DNA of 57,387 nt from a virus. Below the pieces are notes generated by a model, which was not told the DNA's origin, searched no databases, and was given only the letters and a program-made list of their open reading frames with translations. The DNA is taken from positions 1 through 57,387 of IMG/VR virus record IMGVR_UViG_3300009285_005182. One strand, given 5' to 3'. Position 1 is the stretch's first letter. Every line of letters starts with the position of its first letter. Positions 13,402 to 22,768 of the stretch are shown piece after piece. Made by a program: the position numbers and the translations under genes.

Positions 13402-16019
13402 CCAACAATCTCCAGTTCAAATTCGATGGGAACTGTGCGTCCGAGCTTCTCTTCCAGTATATCCATTATCGGCGGTCGTGTCAAGTAAATTTCAGCCAGC
13501 CTATCCACTTCCCCCGCCTCATCATACGGAGTATCTATGATGATAGAGTCGTATTTCTGTCCACAGATTACAGACCTCATCTTCTGCTTTCTAAACGCAG
13601 CCAGCATAGCAAACTGGGCACTGAGAGGAATCTGTCCACTCCCTATTGTCTGAATAGGGTAGTTACATATCTCGTTCACTGCCCCTGCAGCATTAGCCCT
13701 ACCACTCCCGAAGGACCTGCTCCACCCAGTCGGCAGCTCAATAAATCCCGTTCTTTCCACTAACTCAATAAGGTCATCCTGCCATCCCTTAAACACCGGG
13801 TGCTGTGCATACCACCTGTCGATATGTTGTTGGCACTCCTCCAGTGACAGGGCCAACCCGCAATCAGACATCGCCGTAGCCTGATACGCTCCCGCTCCAC
13901 CCCTAAACAACACCAGGAAGTTTACTGATTTACAGGATGTGTATATCTTGTAGTGTTCCTTCTTGATAGTATCCGCTGGTAATCCTTTCAGGTGTGGGTA
14001 GAGCATCAGGGTGGTATCCATATGTATGCTCCGGCCCTTCGTGTTATACACCTCCAACAACACTGGACACCCAGACAGTAGAGCTGCCGTCCTCAACTCA
14101 ATCTGGCTAAAGTCATACGCCCTCAATGTGCCCCCCGGAAACCTTGACCTCAAGCACTTGTACACCGGCTTTGGATATGTCTGCATTGGGGGATTCCTCG
14201 CCGTAATCCTCCCCTGTATTGTGCCTCCCTTTCCCTCATCATTCTCCCTACCCCCCTTGTCGAACACCGATGGTACCGGATACCACGTTGGGTATGCCTC
14301 TCCCACATTGAATCTCTGTACAGTAAGACCATTACGCTTATTCCTCAACAGCTTATTGGTGTACGTATTCCTCAAGTGTGAGTACTCATTATACTCCTGC
14401 ACAGCCAGGGCAGTATCTCTCAGCTCGCCATCCGGCAGATGTTGAAGGACCAGATTCATATTAGCCTTCGCCGTAGAAATCTCCCGCTTCACCTCCGTCA
14501 GCTCCACCCTACTGTCGTTCATCAGGTTACACTCTTTCAGCGCCTTGGTGATAAACTCCAACATAGATGCCTTAGTGCCCTCTCCCCCCGTGATGACTCC
14601 CTTAGCCCCTGCAGATACCTGGGCCTTTTCCACCCACTCTGTGTACTCTGCATTGACCTTCCTCAGCTTAACAAGGTCCATCCTATGCCCCGCTCTCTCC
14701 ATTCCAATCACAGCCCACAGGGTATCGCTTCGCATTTTGGCGCAAACCGGTCCCAGCTTGGTGGAATTCTCCCCATACTTCATCTTGATTCTTGCAATAA
14801 TCTCATCAGTCATTGCAATCTGTACGCCGGTGTCCATACAATTATAGTATAGAAGATTAGGGTCGTCCACCCCCTTAGCTCTCCCCGCCCGTGCTGTTAC
14901 CAGTAGCTTGCTGTAGTCAGTGATACCAAACAACAATGCCAACTCCTTCTGGCTCTTCTCCGGCCTTTGCTCATCCAGCAGGAAAGCCCACAGCAGGGAA
15001 TCATCCAGAGTAACGTGATTGGGGTCCAGCAGCATATCCAGCACCGGGTCATTCATCACCATATACAGCATATCAAACTTGAAGTTTTGCCCCTGTAGAA
15101 CATGCCCAGGTTCTCTCACTCTCCTTATCCACTCGTACAGAATCTTCCTTTGTGCTGGGTCATTGAACTGGAACACGCAGGTCCTAATTCCGCAGGGACT
15201 CATCTTGCTCTTCTCCGCTTTGTGCCCAACTGAAATAGTCTTAATCTGCTGGCCGTATGGAATCCCATCCACGTGATAGGACTTGGCTGGAGTGAACACC
15301 GTTTGCTCCACCCCCTCCATAATCCCGTAGGTTTCAATATCCAAACTTAACCTGTCTGGAAACTCCTTCGGTGGTTCTCCCCCAATCTCAGGTACTACCC
15401 ATATCTGGTTCGGTATAAAGTCTCCAGTCAAGTACCTGCGAACCAACACAAAGTGGTCCTGCATCGAAGCCACTGCCTGTGGTTTCCTCCCCGCATGGAG
15501 TATCGCCGGGTGGTTTGTGAAGAACACTGTTGGATGTTTGGCTATAATCTGCAGGGGCTCTATTCCCTCGTGGACACCCTGCATCCGCAAGCCATCATTT
15601 AGGGATGAGACCCCTGTCACAGAGTGTGTTGCATCGGCTCCACAGCACAGAATGATTAGGTCATTATACTTTTCCGACAGCCTCTGTATGTCCAATAGAA
15701 TCTTGGGACGACATGCTTTGATGTCTCCCTTCGCCGTCTTCTGGCCCTGTGGCACTCTGCATCTCACCGCGTTGCTGAGGTACACATCCACCAGCTCAGT
15801 GAATCGACAGGCTTCAATAAACTTCTGTAGAATCTGCCCACTCCATCCAATCCAACTAACCCCCTTCTCATCTTCGTGGACTCCAGGAGCCATTCCCACC
15901 ACTAGCAGTGCACGATTCTTCCCACTTACCTGCAGGGGCCTTGTTGGAATCCCCGGACAGGTGGCAGATTCCCAGAGCCTACAGTCCTTACACTTGTCGT
16001 ATGCGGGAAACTCAATCAT
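13398..16019 (-). CDS. UDG-PolA fusion: uracil-DNA glycosylase domain + family A DNA polymerase
   Basis: 873 aa. Residues 1-200 form a family-4-like UDG: 4Fe-4S cysteines C10-x2-C13...C87-x15-C103, GMAPGVHEDE (42-51) and NHPAIL (169-174). Residues ~224-420 are a 3'-5' exonuclease: LSLDIETYG, GQNFKFDML, YYNCMD. The polymerase follows: motif A YDFSQIELR, motif B KSVNFLVLFRGGAGAY (canonical NFGxxYG changed), motif C GQKYDSIIID where QxHDE is expected (H to Y, E to S). UDG-Pol fusions exist in other phages (SPO1-type). Probably the replicative polymerase; the C-motif change may alter metal handling. Confidence 0.92.
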   Translation of the reverse strand: MIEFPAYDKCKDCRLWESATCPGIPTRPLQVSGKNRALLVVGMAPGVHEDEKGVSWIGWSGQILQKFIEACRFTELVDVYLSNAVRCRVPQGQKTAKGDIKACRPKILLDIQRLSEKYNDLIILCCGADATHSVTGVSSLNDGLRMQGVHEGIEPLQIIAKHPTVFFTNHPAILHAGRKPQAVASMQDHFVLVRRYLTGDFIPNQIWVVPEIGGEPPKEFPDRLSLDIETYGIMEGVEQTVFTPAKSYHVDGIPYGQQIKTISVGHKAEKSKMSPCGIRTCVFQFNDPAQRKILYEWIRRVREPGHVLQGQNFKFDMLYMVMNDPVLDMLLDPNHVTLDDSLLWAFLLDEQRPEKSQKELALLFGITDYSKLLVTARAGRAKGVDDPNLLYYNCMDTGVQIAMTDEIIARIKMKYGENSTKLGPVCAKMRSDTLWAVIGMERAGHRMDLVKLRKVNAEYTEWVEKAQVSAGAKGVITGGEGTKASMLEFITKALKECNLMNDSRVELTEVKREISTAKANMNLVLQHLPDGELRDTALAVQEYNEYSHLRNTYTNKLLRNKRNGLTVQRFNVGEAYPTWYPVPSVFDKGGRENDEGKGGTIQGRITARNPPMQTYPKPVYKCLRSRFPGGTLRAYDFSQIELRTAALLSGCPVLLEVYNTKGRSIHMDTTLMLYPHLKGLPADTIKKEHYKIYTSCKSVNFLVLFRGGAGAYQATAMSDCGLALSLEECQQHIDRWYAQHPVFKGWQDDLIELVERTGFIELPTGWSRSFGSGRANAAGAVNEICNYPIQTIGSGQIPLSAQFAMLAAFRKQKMRSVICGQKYDSIIIDTPYDEAGEVDRLAEIYLTRPPIMDILEEKLGRTVPIEFELEIVG

Positions 16020-16022
16020 TCT

Positions 16023-16100
16023 CTACACCGTACAGAGCCAGACCACAATAATCAGGAAGACTCCAACCACCACACCCACTGTAATTCGTCTTGTGCACAT
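16023..16100 (-). CDS. 25-residue single-TM peptide
   Basis: MCTRRITVGVVVGVFLIIVV plus a short end; basic N-terminus then one hydrophobic helix. Lies 3 bp before PolA. SD weak (GGGGTT). Matches the series of tiny TM ORFs in this phage. Confidence 0.4.
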   Translation of the reverse strand: MCTRRITVGVVVGVFLIIVVWLCTV

Positions 16101-16102
16101 CA

Positions 16103-16217
16103 AATAACCCCAAAAAAAAATTGTTTAGTCACGTACTACTACGCACGCGATCTTTTTTTGTTCAGTTTGCTCGGCGAGTTTGCGGAAAATTTTCAAAATT
16201 TTTGAAATTTTTTTCCG
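16103..16217 (-). terminator. Intergenic hairpin after internal virion genes
   Basis: 16183-16217 folds as a long AT-rich stem (plus strand CGGAAAATTTTCAAAA pairing with TTTTGAAATTTTTTTCCG) straight after the 16219 gene. It is followed on the minus strand by GAACAAAAAAA, CGTAGTAGTACGTGA and a run of nine T. The hairpin is a plausible end of the virion transcript; the downstream part shares words with 11990-12075 and may be a promoter for PolA and replication genes. Confidence 0.5.
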
Positions 16218-16218
16218 T

Positions 16219-19200
16219 TTATTTGAGCAATAGAGGGTTATAGGCATCGAGGTCTAGGGGCCGATGCTCTAGATTTTGGGTGATTTCAGCTAGCCCCGCT
16301 TGACTAACCATAGAACCAAACAACGGCTGGTACTCACGCGGAAAGCCTTTGAGAATACGGTTCAGCCTGCTGATTTCCCGCCGGTTGTGGATGGCCTTGA
16401 GGTCACTCTTCTGGGTCTGCAGGGGCCCCAGTTCTGGATATGCCTTCTGGAAGTCCAGGTTTATCTTCTCCGCTCCCCTGACATCGTTGTCCGCCAGTCT
16501 CTCCAGGTACTCCCTCCTATAACCACGGACCTTCTCCCTCTGGGTCAGTAACCACTTGGCCGCATCGTACTCCGCCTGCTGCGAGCTTGGAGCTACACCC
16601 AAGGCCCTCATCGTAAGCTGCCAGGGGGTATATGCTCCAATCAACGCACGGCTATCATTGTACACTGGTATCCGACCATCCTCAGTCTTGTTATTATAGT
16701 CCGCATACTTCGGCCCCAGCGTCTTGTAGAGCCTGCGAATAGCTATACCCCCCGGAGCCAGTAATGCCAGCGTCCTCTTGGCCTGGTCCGGGTCTCCAGT
16801 ACTCACAGACTTAGCCATAGCCCCACCCACTTGCAACATTGGAGAAACCAAAGGCCAGGGGTGGAATGGAGCATCCTCGTACTGGGGGAATGGTAGTGCC
16901 CCATACATAAGGCCGGAGCTGATGTCTGCCCCCAATAGATTCTTCGCCGCGATGTAAGCTCCTGCAGATGCCCCAGCTGCACGCATTGGGACAGTGAGTC
17001 TGGATACCCCCTTTCCCCAATCCATAGAGGCTCTTAAAAATCCCATATACCTCATTGGGAAGTGCATGAACTGTCTAGCAGGAGACCACACTCCGAGTAA
17101 ACCCCCAGGCATCCCCAGGGGCCCCCCAGGAAAGTGGGCGGCATTGTTGACCATCATGCCGAAGGTATCGGCCATAGCCTTGTCCGCCCCAGGGGTCAGG
17201 AGGAAGGAGTGTTTGGCGGCATAGAATCCAAACAACCGGTTGAACGTCTCGGTAGCACTAAACCCCTTCAGCGATATATCTCTTGCTTTTCCAGCTATAG
17301 ACCTGATAGCATCCGGGGTTGTGGCTCCTATCCCCCCCTCAGCCATCGCCCCGCTTGCAATGGGATGAGTCATCCCCGGAGCCTTACCCATAGCCCCCAC
17401 GAAATCTTTGAAGGCTTCGTGAAAAGCCTTCTCTGCAGGCATCGTGCTCTTTAGCCCTTTGTAGGTTGCTGTTCTCGCCATCAAGTCCTGCATCCCAGCC
17501 GAAATACCCCTCATTGAAATCCCAGGTATATGTATCATAGTGATATAGTTCTGCAGGAGGTTCTTGGAGGCTGGAGATATATTCAGGCCCAAGGTGGAGA
17601 CATAGAAGTATTCCGATATTTTGGCTCCAATAGACTCAGAACTCAAGGAGCTAAAGTCACTGAAGTATTTCCGCAACCAATCCTTCGACCCTTCAGGGAT
17701 GAATTTCTGGGCGACGGGGTGATTGTTGAGCCAAGTCAACATCTGGCTTTTTGCATTACCCATCATCACCCCACGCGTATATGCCCCGTGGGGTTTGAGC
17801 CCTCTTACCAACGGGTTCAGATAGTCATTGATGTAGATGTCCTGCCAGCTTCCCAGCCTTGCTCCCTTAGTTAGTCTATTTATCAGTCCACCGAATCCTG
17901 TGAAGACCTCCTTCTCATTCAGGGGGTTTGTAGCCTTGAGGATATGCCAGGAGTATGACGACCCCACTGAGGAGATGTACCGCTGGAAGGCCCGGATTGG
18001 ATTCATATCATACTGCATTGGTTCAGTCAGGACCTGGGCAATCTCACTTATCTTGGACGTGGCCGCTTGGGGGTTTTTCAGAAATGCCGAGTCCAGCTGT
18101 GCCATAGCATTTCCAAGGGCCGTTTCCGCCACCGGTCCACTGCCCAACCGAACCTTGTTATACAGTCCAGCTTCTTTAAGCTGGTAGGTCATCTCATCCG
18201 TGAAGAGCTTGGTTCTTAAATTATCATTAGAAACACGCCTCACTGTTTCATAGGCCCTTCCAACAATCCCCTCCATCTTTCTGGTATTCTTGCCCACCGC
18301 CTCCATCATCCTATCCACAATCTTGGGCATCCCATACTCCTCCATCTTTCGGAGCTGAGCTATGTCACCCACCGTGACTCCCTGCACTTTTTTCAAATGC
18401 CCGGACGCATAATTCATAGCCTTAGTTAGACCATATCTATACCCCTTCTGGGTCTGCATAACCTGTGCTAAAGCCGGGCCCTCCAACCTGCTATACCTCC
18501 CCAAGATTGGAAACCAGTCTGGAACATAGTCCCCAATAATATGACCCTTCGCCATCATCTCCTTCTTTAGTTGCTGTATCCCCGGAGCATCAGTCGGCAT
18601 CACCTCCTTCCAGATATTGTCGCTGAGTCCCCGCAGATTCTTCGCAACCTTCACCAGTCCTGGTCCCATTTGCTTCTCAAGGCCAGGCCACAGAGCTTTG
18701 TCCCTTGATAACCCGAGAGCACTATGAATAAACATCTTGGTCCCATGGTCCGCCACTTTCTCCACGTGCTGCTTGTTAAATCCCTGCAGCCAGGCAGAAA
18801 CCATCAGATTCTCTTTTTCAGTCGGTCTCCGCCCAAACTTGTTCCATATTTCATTGTGGGCCTCCCCATACTTATAGACAAATTCTCCGACCGCCTTGGT
18901 GTGTGCGGCGTAGGCCCTGAAAGCCCCCGGTATGTTCCGCAGGTTCTCCATCGCCCCGTGAAACTTGGAAGCCAGCAAGCCGGGTGCTCCTATTCCCTTT
19001 TCCAGTCCACTCCATATCCTAAACATCCGGTCGGCCCCCCCAGGCACCGGATATTTCAAGGATAAAACTATACCCATAATCACAAATGGGTTAGTGCCAA
19101 TGTCAACGATAGTCTTCAGCAGCTTGTTCTGCTTGCCCTTCGGACCCAGCAGGGTATCTGTGAAAGACTTCATCTCTGCAGGGGTTAAGGTCTGAGGTGC

Positions 19201-19371
19201 AAAGATTGACCGGGTCGCCGCGTCCACGTTCCCCCGCAGCAGCAGGTTGGCCATGGCCAAGCCGGGCCTATCATAGAGTGTAATTGGAAAGTCAGCAGGC
19301 TCTAACGCCTGTAGTGCGTTCTCGTCCCTGTCCCCCATCAGGATGTCTGGAGCGTCGAGAAAACCTCTCAT
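16219..19371 (-). CDS. Large internal virion/ejection-type protein
   Basis: 1050 aa, mostly helical, with Ala/Gly-rich hydrophobic stretches (NPFVIMGIVLSLKYPVPGG near 115; ASAGAYIAAKNLLGADISSGLMYGALPFP near 790). No enzyme motif seen. Size, hydrophobic helices and position as the last and largest gene of a block of five helical proteins (22687 to 16219) suggest the large DNA-ejection protein of a podovirus. This is inference from context; no family recognised. Adjacent stop/start with 19371. Confidence 0.6.
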   Translation of the reverse strand: MRGFLDAPDILMGDRDENALQALEPADFPITLYDRPGLAMANLLLRGNVDAATRSIFAPQTLTPAEMKSFTDTLLGPKGKQNKLLKTIVDIGTNPFVIMGIVLSLKYPVPGGADRMFRIWSGLEKGIGAPGLLASKFHGAMENLRNIPGAFRAYAAHTKAVGEFVYKYGEAHNEIWNKFGRRPTEKENLMVSAWLQGFNKQHVEKVADHGTKMFIHSALGLSRDKALWPGLEKQMGPGLVKVAKNLRGLSDNIWKEVMPTDAPGIQQLKKEMMAKGHIIGDYVPDWFPILGRYSRLEGPALAQVMQTQKGYRYGLTKAMNYASGHLKKVQGVTVGDIAQLRKMEEYGMPKIVDRMMEAVGKNTRKMEGIVGRAYETVRRVSNDNLRTKLFTDEMTYQLKEAGLYNKVRLGSGPVAETALGNAMAQLDSAFLKNPQAATSKISEIAQVLTEPMQYDMNPIRAFQRYISSVGSSYSWHILKATNPLNEKEVFTGFGGLINRLTKGARLGSWQDIYINDYLNPLVRGLKPHGAYTRGVMMGNAKSQMLTWLNNHPVAQKFIPEGSKDWLRKYFSDFSSLSSESIGAKISEYFYVSTLGLNISPASKNLLQNYITMIHIPGISMRGISAGMQDLMARTATYKGLKSTMPAEKAFHEAFKDFVGAMGKAPGMTHPIASGAMAEGGIGATTPDAIRSIAGKARDISLKGFSATETFNRLFGFYAAKHSFLLTPGADKAMADTFGMMVNNAAHFPGGPLGMPGGLLGVWSPARQFMHFPMRYMGFLRASMDWGKGVSRLTVPMRAAGASAGAYIAAKNLLGADISSGLMYGALPFPQYEDAPFHPWPLVSPMLQVGGAMAKSVSTGDPDQAKRTLALLAPGGIAIRRLYKTLGPKYADYNNKTEDGRIPVYNDSRALIGAYTPWQLTMRALGVAPSSQQAEYDAAKWLLTQREKVRGYRREYLERLADNDVRGAEKINLDFQKAYPELGPLQTQKSDLKAIHNRREISRLNRILKGFPREYQPLFGSMVSQAGLAEITQNLEHRPLDLDAYNPLLLK

Positions 19372-19883
19372 TAGAATCCTCCATAGTATCCAGCTCCTGC
19401 GTTCCCCGTACCGACTGCTCTTTCTCCCTTAGCCAGTAGAGTCTGGCCACGCCCCTGCAGGATGGCTGCTAACAGGGCATCCTGAGCCTGTCTCCTATCC
19501 CCTGAAAGGTCCCCGGCCATCGCTTGGTAGTACATATCATCAGGGCTACTTTCCATTCCTTGGTTTATAGCTGCTTCTTGAACACCTCTTGCTCCCTCGT
19601 CCCCGGTATGTTTCATAATCCGGTCCATTAGAAGTTGTAGAAGAATTACTCCTCCAATTCCTGTAAGAACCGGATGCTTGGTGGACAGGCCCTTGAGAAA
19701 CGCTCCCATAGCTGGAGATTTAGTGATAGTTTTTCCAATAGTTTTTCCAGCTGCGGACCTCTTGCCTGCTGCTGCCGCCGCCTTCTTCGCAGCCTTCTGG
19801 AGATATGCTGGCACTCCCTGTTGTGCACCAAGTTGTGATACCGCCTGGGCAGCTTCTGCATCGCTAATAACACGTGGAATCAT
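19371..19883 (-). CDS. Probable internal virion protein, Ala-rich with TM segment
   Basis: 170 aa. A basic Ala-rich segment (KAAKKAAAAAGKRSAAGKTI) is followed by a hydrophobic helix HPVLTGIGGVILLQLLMD and a Gly-rich C-terminus (GTGNAGAGYYGGF). It shares one base with the next gene. Probably one of the small ejection proteins; no family recognised. Confidence 0.55.
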   Translation of the reverse strand: MIPRVISDAEAAQAVSQLGAQQGVPAYLQKAAKKAAAAAGKRSAAGKTIGKTITKSPAMGAFLKGLSTKHPVLTGIGGVILLQLLMDRIMKHTGDEGARGVQEAAINQGMESSPDDMYYQAMAGDLSGDRRQAQDALLAAILQGRGQTLLAKGERAVGTGNAGAGYYGGF

Positions 19884-19901
19884 TGCTATTACTACCTTTC
19901 T

Positions 19902-20294
19902 TTACTGCCTTAACATTCCAACCAGAGATTCAGTGGGCCAAGCTGACGGAGCCTGGGGCCTACCGGTGTTCAGATTACCAGAGAGAAGCGCCATCAGCAT
20001 ACTGGTAGTCTCAGAGTCACGTGCATCCATTCGGGCCAGTCTTTCATCTGCTCGCTCTTCACTTCTTTCCTTCCCCTTGTAGGCCAACAACCTATTTATC
20101 ATCTCGTCCGCCCTCCGCTCTTCCCGACGACCCAGGGCAGCTTGCATCATCAACTGCTTGTCTTGAAGTTTCAGCCCCTCCTTTTGGAGTCCAAATTCCC
20201 TCGATTGCCCAAACCATTTGGCTGCTGCATCAGCACCAAACAAGATCGTAGCAAGATAATATGCGGCAGTAGGAATAGCAAGAGCTGCAGCCAT
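19902..20294 (-). CDS. Small virion-block protein, TM plus charged coiled coil
   Basis: 130 aa. N-terminal hydrophobic helix (ALAIPTAAYYLATILFGADA) then a charged helix LQKEGLKLQDKQLMMQ...REERRADEMINRLL...RSEERADERLARMDARD, likely a coiled coil. Fits a membrane-interacting internal virion protein. Two bp from the upstream gene. Confidence 0.55.
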   Translation of the reverse strand: MAAALAIPTAAYYLATILFGADAAAKWFGQSREFGLQKEGLKLQDKQLMMQAALGRREERRADEMINRLLAYKGKERSEERADERLARMDARDSETTSMLMALLSGNLNTGRPQAPSAWPTESLVGMLRQ

Positions 20295-20296
20295 GG

Positions 20297-21607
20297 TTAA
20301 AATCCTCCCGACTGGTCTGATAGATTCAGTTGCTTAAAAATAGAATAATCCTTGCGGAGATAATTTCTTATCAACTCACGTTCTGCGGCGTTGTATCCAC
20401 TCAAGTCAATAGTGTCTGGATCGACAGCTCCAGCTTCCCCACTTGATTTCGCATGGTTGAGGAGATATTGTTTCATTTCCTTTGCGTTAGTGACTCTAAG
20501 GTTAATCTCTTCTGCCCTCTCAGCTTCGGGGTTAGCAGTACGTTTCGAGAGGAATCCTCCCAAATACTTACGTATTGACATTCCCCCATTCTTAACGGGG
20601 TCTTCACTCCCTTTCACCCTCTCCCATGTAAGCTGTTTGGAGATTAAACCCGATAGTTCTTTTTCAGCAACATCCAGTTTGGATTTAGCCTCCAAAGCCT
20701 CCGGTGTCGGTATTTTCTGGGTCACGTCTCTCCCTCCCCCGATTATCCCCACACGCCTATCCTCTGTCATCTTCGCGGTTGGGTCGTCTCTCAGCTCCTG
20801 GACCGCGGCGGTCTTCGCCGCAACCTTTAACCGGAGTATCATATCAATACTTTCAGCATCCTTTACGGTAACTCTCCCCTCAGTTATCAGCTTGGTTAAT
20901 TCTTTTTCCTTGCCGGGGAGGAAATACTCTGGAAGAACGTAAGAAGATACACGCAGATGACCCAAATCCTCGTCTATTGCACCACCCTCAAGATGACCTC
21001 CCACCCAGCCTTTATAGCCTTCCTCCGCCACTCTCCTGGTTTCCTGGTACTCAACCAACTCCTTTGATGTTTGATTCATACGGACACTAAGTTCAGCAGC
21101 TTGGTCGTCTCCCGTTACTCTTCTTCCGAGTATTCCCTCCATAATTCTATTAGTGACCGCCTGGAGTTTAGCCTGTTGTATCTCCGAGGCAGTCATCCGA
21201 GCCTGTATATCTTTAGCTATTCCCCCAACTTTCTCCCACTCTTCCTTAATCCGTGCTGTCTCAAAATCGTTCCGCATCTGCTCCAGGTCTTGGTTAGATT
21301 GTATCTCCATACGAGTCAATGCAGTTTCGTGATTGCGGTCTTCTTCCGCTCCCTTTATCCTTGCTGCATTTGCCTGGCTCTCTGCTTGCACCTGCATAGC
21401 CGTCCGTGCCAAGTCGCTCTCAGCCCCGATTCGAGCCGTCGCCACCTGAGCTCCCGCAGCTATCCCGGCTCTCTTACTCGCTCCCTGCTCCTGCATAGCC
21501 GTAACCATACGATTCTCACGGCCCTGCCGCTTGCTCGCAATCGACTGCTGAACGCCTGGGTCAACCTGTCCGCCTCTAACTATCTGTCCAATGGGTGCCA
21601 TCGCCAT
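20297..21607 (-). CDS. Coiled-coil virion-block protein
   Basis: 436 aa, highly helical and charged. Residues ~30-190 are Ala/Glu/Gln-rich heptads (AQVATARIGAESDLARTAMQVQAESQANAARIKGAEEDRNHE). The C-terminal half is mixed, ending FKQLNLSDQSGGF. No enzymatic motifs. Between two other internal-virion candidates in one unbroken block from the promoter at 22.74 kb. Probably an ejection/core protein. Confidence 0.55.
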   Translation of the reverse strand: MAMAPIGQIVRGGQVDPGVQQSIASKRQGRENRMVTAMQEQGASKRAGIAAGAQVATARIGAESDLARTAMQVQAESQANAARIKGAEEDRNHETALTRMEIQSNQDLEQMRNDFETARIKEEWEKVGGIAKDIQARMTASEIQQAKLQAVTNRIMEGILGRRVTGDDQAAELSVRMNQTSKELVEYQETRRVAEEGYKGWVGGHLEGGAIDEDLGHLRVSSYVLPEYFLPGKEKELTKLITEGRVTVKDAESIDMILRLKVAAKTAAVQELRDDPTAKMTEDRRVGIIGGGRDVTQKIPTPEALEAKSKLDVAEKELSGLISKQLTWERVKGSEDPVKNGGMSIRKYLGGFLSKRTANPEAERAEEINLRVTNAKEMKQYLLNHAKSSGEAGAVDPDTIDLSGYNAAERELIRNYLRKDYSIFKQLNLSDQSGGF

Positions 21608-21613
21608 AATTCA

Positions 21614-22687
21614 TTATGCTCCTAATACCGTCTCAATAAGTGGAAGTATATCCATAGAGTACACAGGAGTTTGTTGTATCCAGTTCGCCACATTCTCCAT
21701 ACCCGCCATCTGCATCTGCTCCAGTCCTATCAGTGTCTGGGAGGTCTGCAGAGCATACTGGTCACTGGCCTGGGCCAGATACCTCAAAGTCTCTACATGC
21801 TGTTGCTCCTGATAACTGGTGTACATATTCTGCTTCCACATAGCTTCATTCTTCACAGTGAAGTACGTTCTATATGACTCTTCCCTCATCTGCTGAATCC
21901 CTGTTTCTATTTGACTAAATACTGCTCCTAGCGTCCGTCTCCCACTCTCCCGGAATTGCATGGCCTCCGGGCTCCCGGCCCCATAAGTCTGAGCGATGTT
22001 TCGTTCCTCAGCCCTCATCTGCCCAAGAGATGTCTGTACTGCAGCTTGCATAGCATGAGACCTGGCAAAATCTCTATCCGTATTCCACTCATCCCAAACT
22101 TCATCCAGTTCTGCAAATACCTCCCCCATTCGTGCCCTCGAAGCCTGCACGTACTCATCCACCTGCCCAGCAGCCTCTCCCCATATCTCTGCAGACCTGG
22201 CCTGGTTCGTCCTGGCCTCCTGGCCCAGAGCACCCAGATTTCTCATATACGTCTCGGTGCTAGCACCCATCAGCTCCAGTGCCGTAGCCGACTGCTCACC
22301 CTGTGCCCCCAGTGCCCCTCGGTCAGTAGCATACTGAGTCCCAGCAGCGGCAGCACGGGCTAGCTGGTCCTGGTACCCTTCCATCTGAGCAGCACGTTCC
22401 CCTTCACTTATCCTCTCACCACCATATTCTGCTTCCCAGCGTGCAACAGCACTGGCTAACTCATTACCCTGGGAGCCATACGCAATAGTAGGACGTGGAG
22501 GAGCGGACCCACCACCGGCAGGAGGCCGTATGTCCGGCATTGGCAGTGTTTCCGGCCCCCGCACCTCACGGGTAGAGGATGCGAGCTGGGCTATCCTTTC
22601 CCTGAAAGCTTCATAGTTGAACGGGTCCTGCATGGAACTGTTAGAATCCAGAGTACGCAGGAACGGGCTTTGAACAGTCTCAGCCAT
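21614..22687 (-). CDS. First gene of the internal virion block
   Basis: 357 aa. Pro/Gly-rich start, then long helical Ala/Gln/Glu-rich stretches (ASAVARWEAEYGGERISEGERAAQMEGYQDQLARAAAAGTQYATD; LDEVWDEWNTDRDFARSHAMQAAVQ). Starts 37 bp after a near-consensus sigma-70 promoter (22724-22751), so it likely leads its own transcript. No family recognised. Confidence 0.55.
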   Translation of the reverse strand: MAETVQSPFLRTLDSNSSMQDPFNYEAFRERIAQLASSTREVRGPETLPMPDIRPPAGGGSAPPRPTIAYGSQGNELASAVARWEAEYGGERISEGERAAQMEGYQDQLARAAAAGTQYATDRGALGAQGEQSATALELMGASTETYMRNLGALGQEARTNQARSAEIWGEAAGQVDEYVQASRARMGEVFAELDEVWDEWNTDRDFARSHAMQAAVQTSLGQMRAEERNIAQTYGAGSPEAMQFRESGRRTLGAVFSQIETGIQQMREESYRTYFTVKNEAMWKQNMYTSYQEQQHVETLRYLAQASDQYALQTSQTLIGLEQMQMAGMENVANWIQQTPVYSMDILPLIETVLGA

Positions 22688-22723
22688 AGAAAATCCCCAT
22701 AATATACAATATCATAACACCAT

Positions 22724-22751
22724 ATTATATCATACAACACTCATAAGTCAA
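22724..22751 (-). promoter_or_regulatory. Near-consensus sigma-70 promoter for virion block
   Basis: Minus strand: TTGACT, 16-nt spacer, TATAAT, with an extended -10 (TGA before TATAAT). It sits in the 81-bp gap between the 22769 and 22687 genes and should give a short leader to the 21614-22687 gene. Confidence 0.8.
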
Positions 22752-22768
22752 TCCCCCATATGGTAGCC

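Noticed and set aside
16219-19371. Tape measure protein
   Set aside because: No long heptad coiled coil or muramidase motif, and no tail tube, sheath or chaperone genes; ejection-type protein fits better.
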